A DNA stretch of 17,328 nucleotides from Campylobacterota bacterium (GTDB taxonomy: Bacteria > Campylobacterota > Campylobacteria > Campylobacterales > Sulfurovaceae), in the NCBI GenBank assembly GCA_003646525.1, contig QMKU01000002.1, positions 1-17,328 of the forward strand. Direction: 5' to 3'. Under the pieces are notes generated by a model. The model was given only the letters and a program-made list of their open reading frames with translations, was not told the origin of the DNA and made no database searches. The position numbers and the translations under genes were made by a program. Of the stretch, positions 17,189-17,328 are shown piece after piece. Numbering within the stretch: the stretch's first letter is position 1; every line of letters starts with the position of its first letter.

Positions 17189-17328
17189 CTTTTTTATCAT
17201 TTCAACAATGATCAAATCTCTCTTTATGCTTTGGAGTCTCACTGTTGTTCATGCTGAAGATTTCACATCCAAGTTCACTCTGAGTAATACGGCACCATAT
17301 GTCAAAGAGGCAGTGATAATGAAACTCA
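17169..17328 (+). CDS. batD: BatD-like protein, N-terminal part (cut by window edge)
   Basis: First ~53 codons of an exported protein. The start at 17169 gives a basic n-region (MKKHHGNFF), a hydrophobic core (about ISTMIKSLFMLWSLTVV) and a likely cleavage after VHA, before EDFTSKFTLSNTAPYVKEAV. The phrase xxFTLSNTxPYVxEAV resembles the first immunoglobulin-like strand pair of BatD proteins, where the protein begins with an extended strand and a Y-V-x-E turn. The ATG at 17208 is in frame but has no ribosome binding site. It overlaps batB by 20 nt. Identification rests on place after batA-batB and this short N-terminus; the rest lies outside the window. Confidence 0.75.
   Translation, partial: MKKHHGNFFIISTMIKSLFMLWSLTVVHAEDFTSKFTLSNTAPYVKEAVIMKL

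Overview
The window looks like core chromosome of a Campylobacterota (epsilonproteobacterial) bacterium, most likely a free-living, Sulfurovum- or Sulfurimonas-like lineage. The evidence is the gene order on the minus strand: obg-proB-(pyk)-fmt-birA-parA-parB-atpF'-atpF-atpH-atpA-atpG-atpD-atpC-exbB/tolQ-exbD/tolR-tolA-tolB. From memory, this matches the block around Cj0096-Cj0112 of Campylobacter jejuni almost gene for gene. Genus assignment is inference; no database was searched. No RNA genes, insertion sequences, phage genes or CRISPR arrays are visible, and no gene-free stretch exceeds about 170 bp.

Layout. Positions 1-14577 hold 18 tightly packed minus-strand genes, read from right to left. 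The first is the ribosome-associated GTPase Obg. It is followed by a short PUA-less glutamate 5-kinase (ProB), pyruvate kinase, methionyl-tRNA formyltransferase, an HTH-less biotin ligase, and the chromosome-partition pair ParA/ParB. Next come seven F-type ATP synthase genes: the b', b, delta, alpha, gamma, beta and epsilon subunits. The a and c subunits are not here. The run ends with a Tol-Pal type cell-envelope energy-transduction set (TolQ, TolR, TolA and the start of TolB). Most junctions are overlaps or gaps under 30 nt. The two largest gaps are 55 nt before pyk and 63 nt before atpF', so one long operon or a few overlapping transcripts are plausible.

Positions 14578-14738 are the only real intergenic region. 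It separates obg from the divergent plus-strand genes. It holds two candidate -10 boxes that face each other inside a perfect inverted repeat, a second inverted repeat, and an extended -10 box placed so that batA mRNA could begin at its ATG.

Positions 14739-17328 (plus strand) hold a Bat (aerotolerance-type) locus: batA (VWA), a batB-batC fusion (VWA plus TPR) and the start of batD. These are membrane and periplasmic proteins normally found with a MoxR-type AAA ATPase and a DUF58 protein; neither is present upstream here. Compared with C. jejuni, the two main novelties are pyruvate kinase placed between proB and fmt, and the bat locus sitting where rplU-rpmA would normally precede obg.

I do not see a convincing undescribed system. 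The most useful leads are the obg/bat promoter region, the BatB-BatC fusion that keeps a signal-peptide-like segment at its junction, and the bat operon that starts without MoxR/DUF58.
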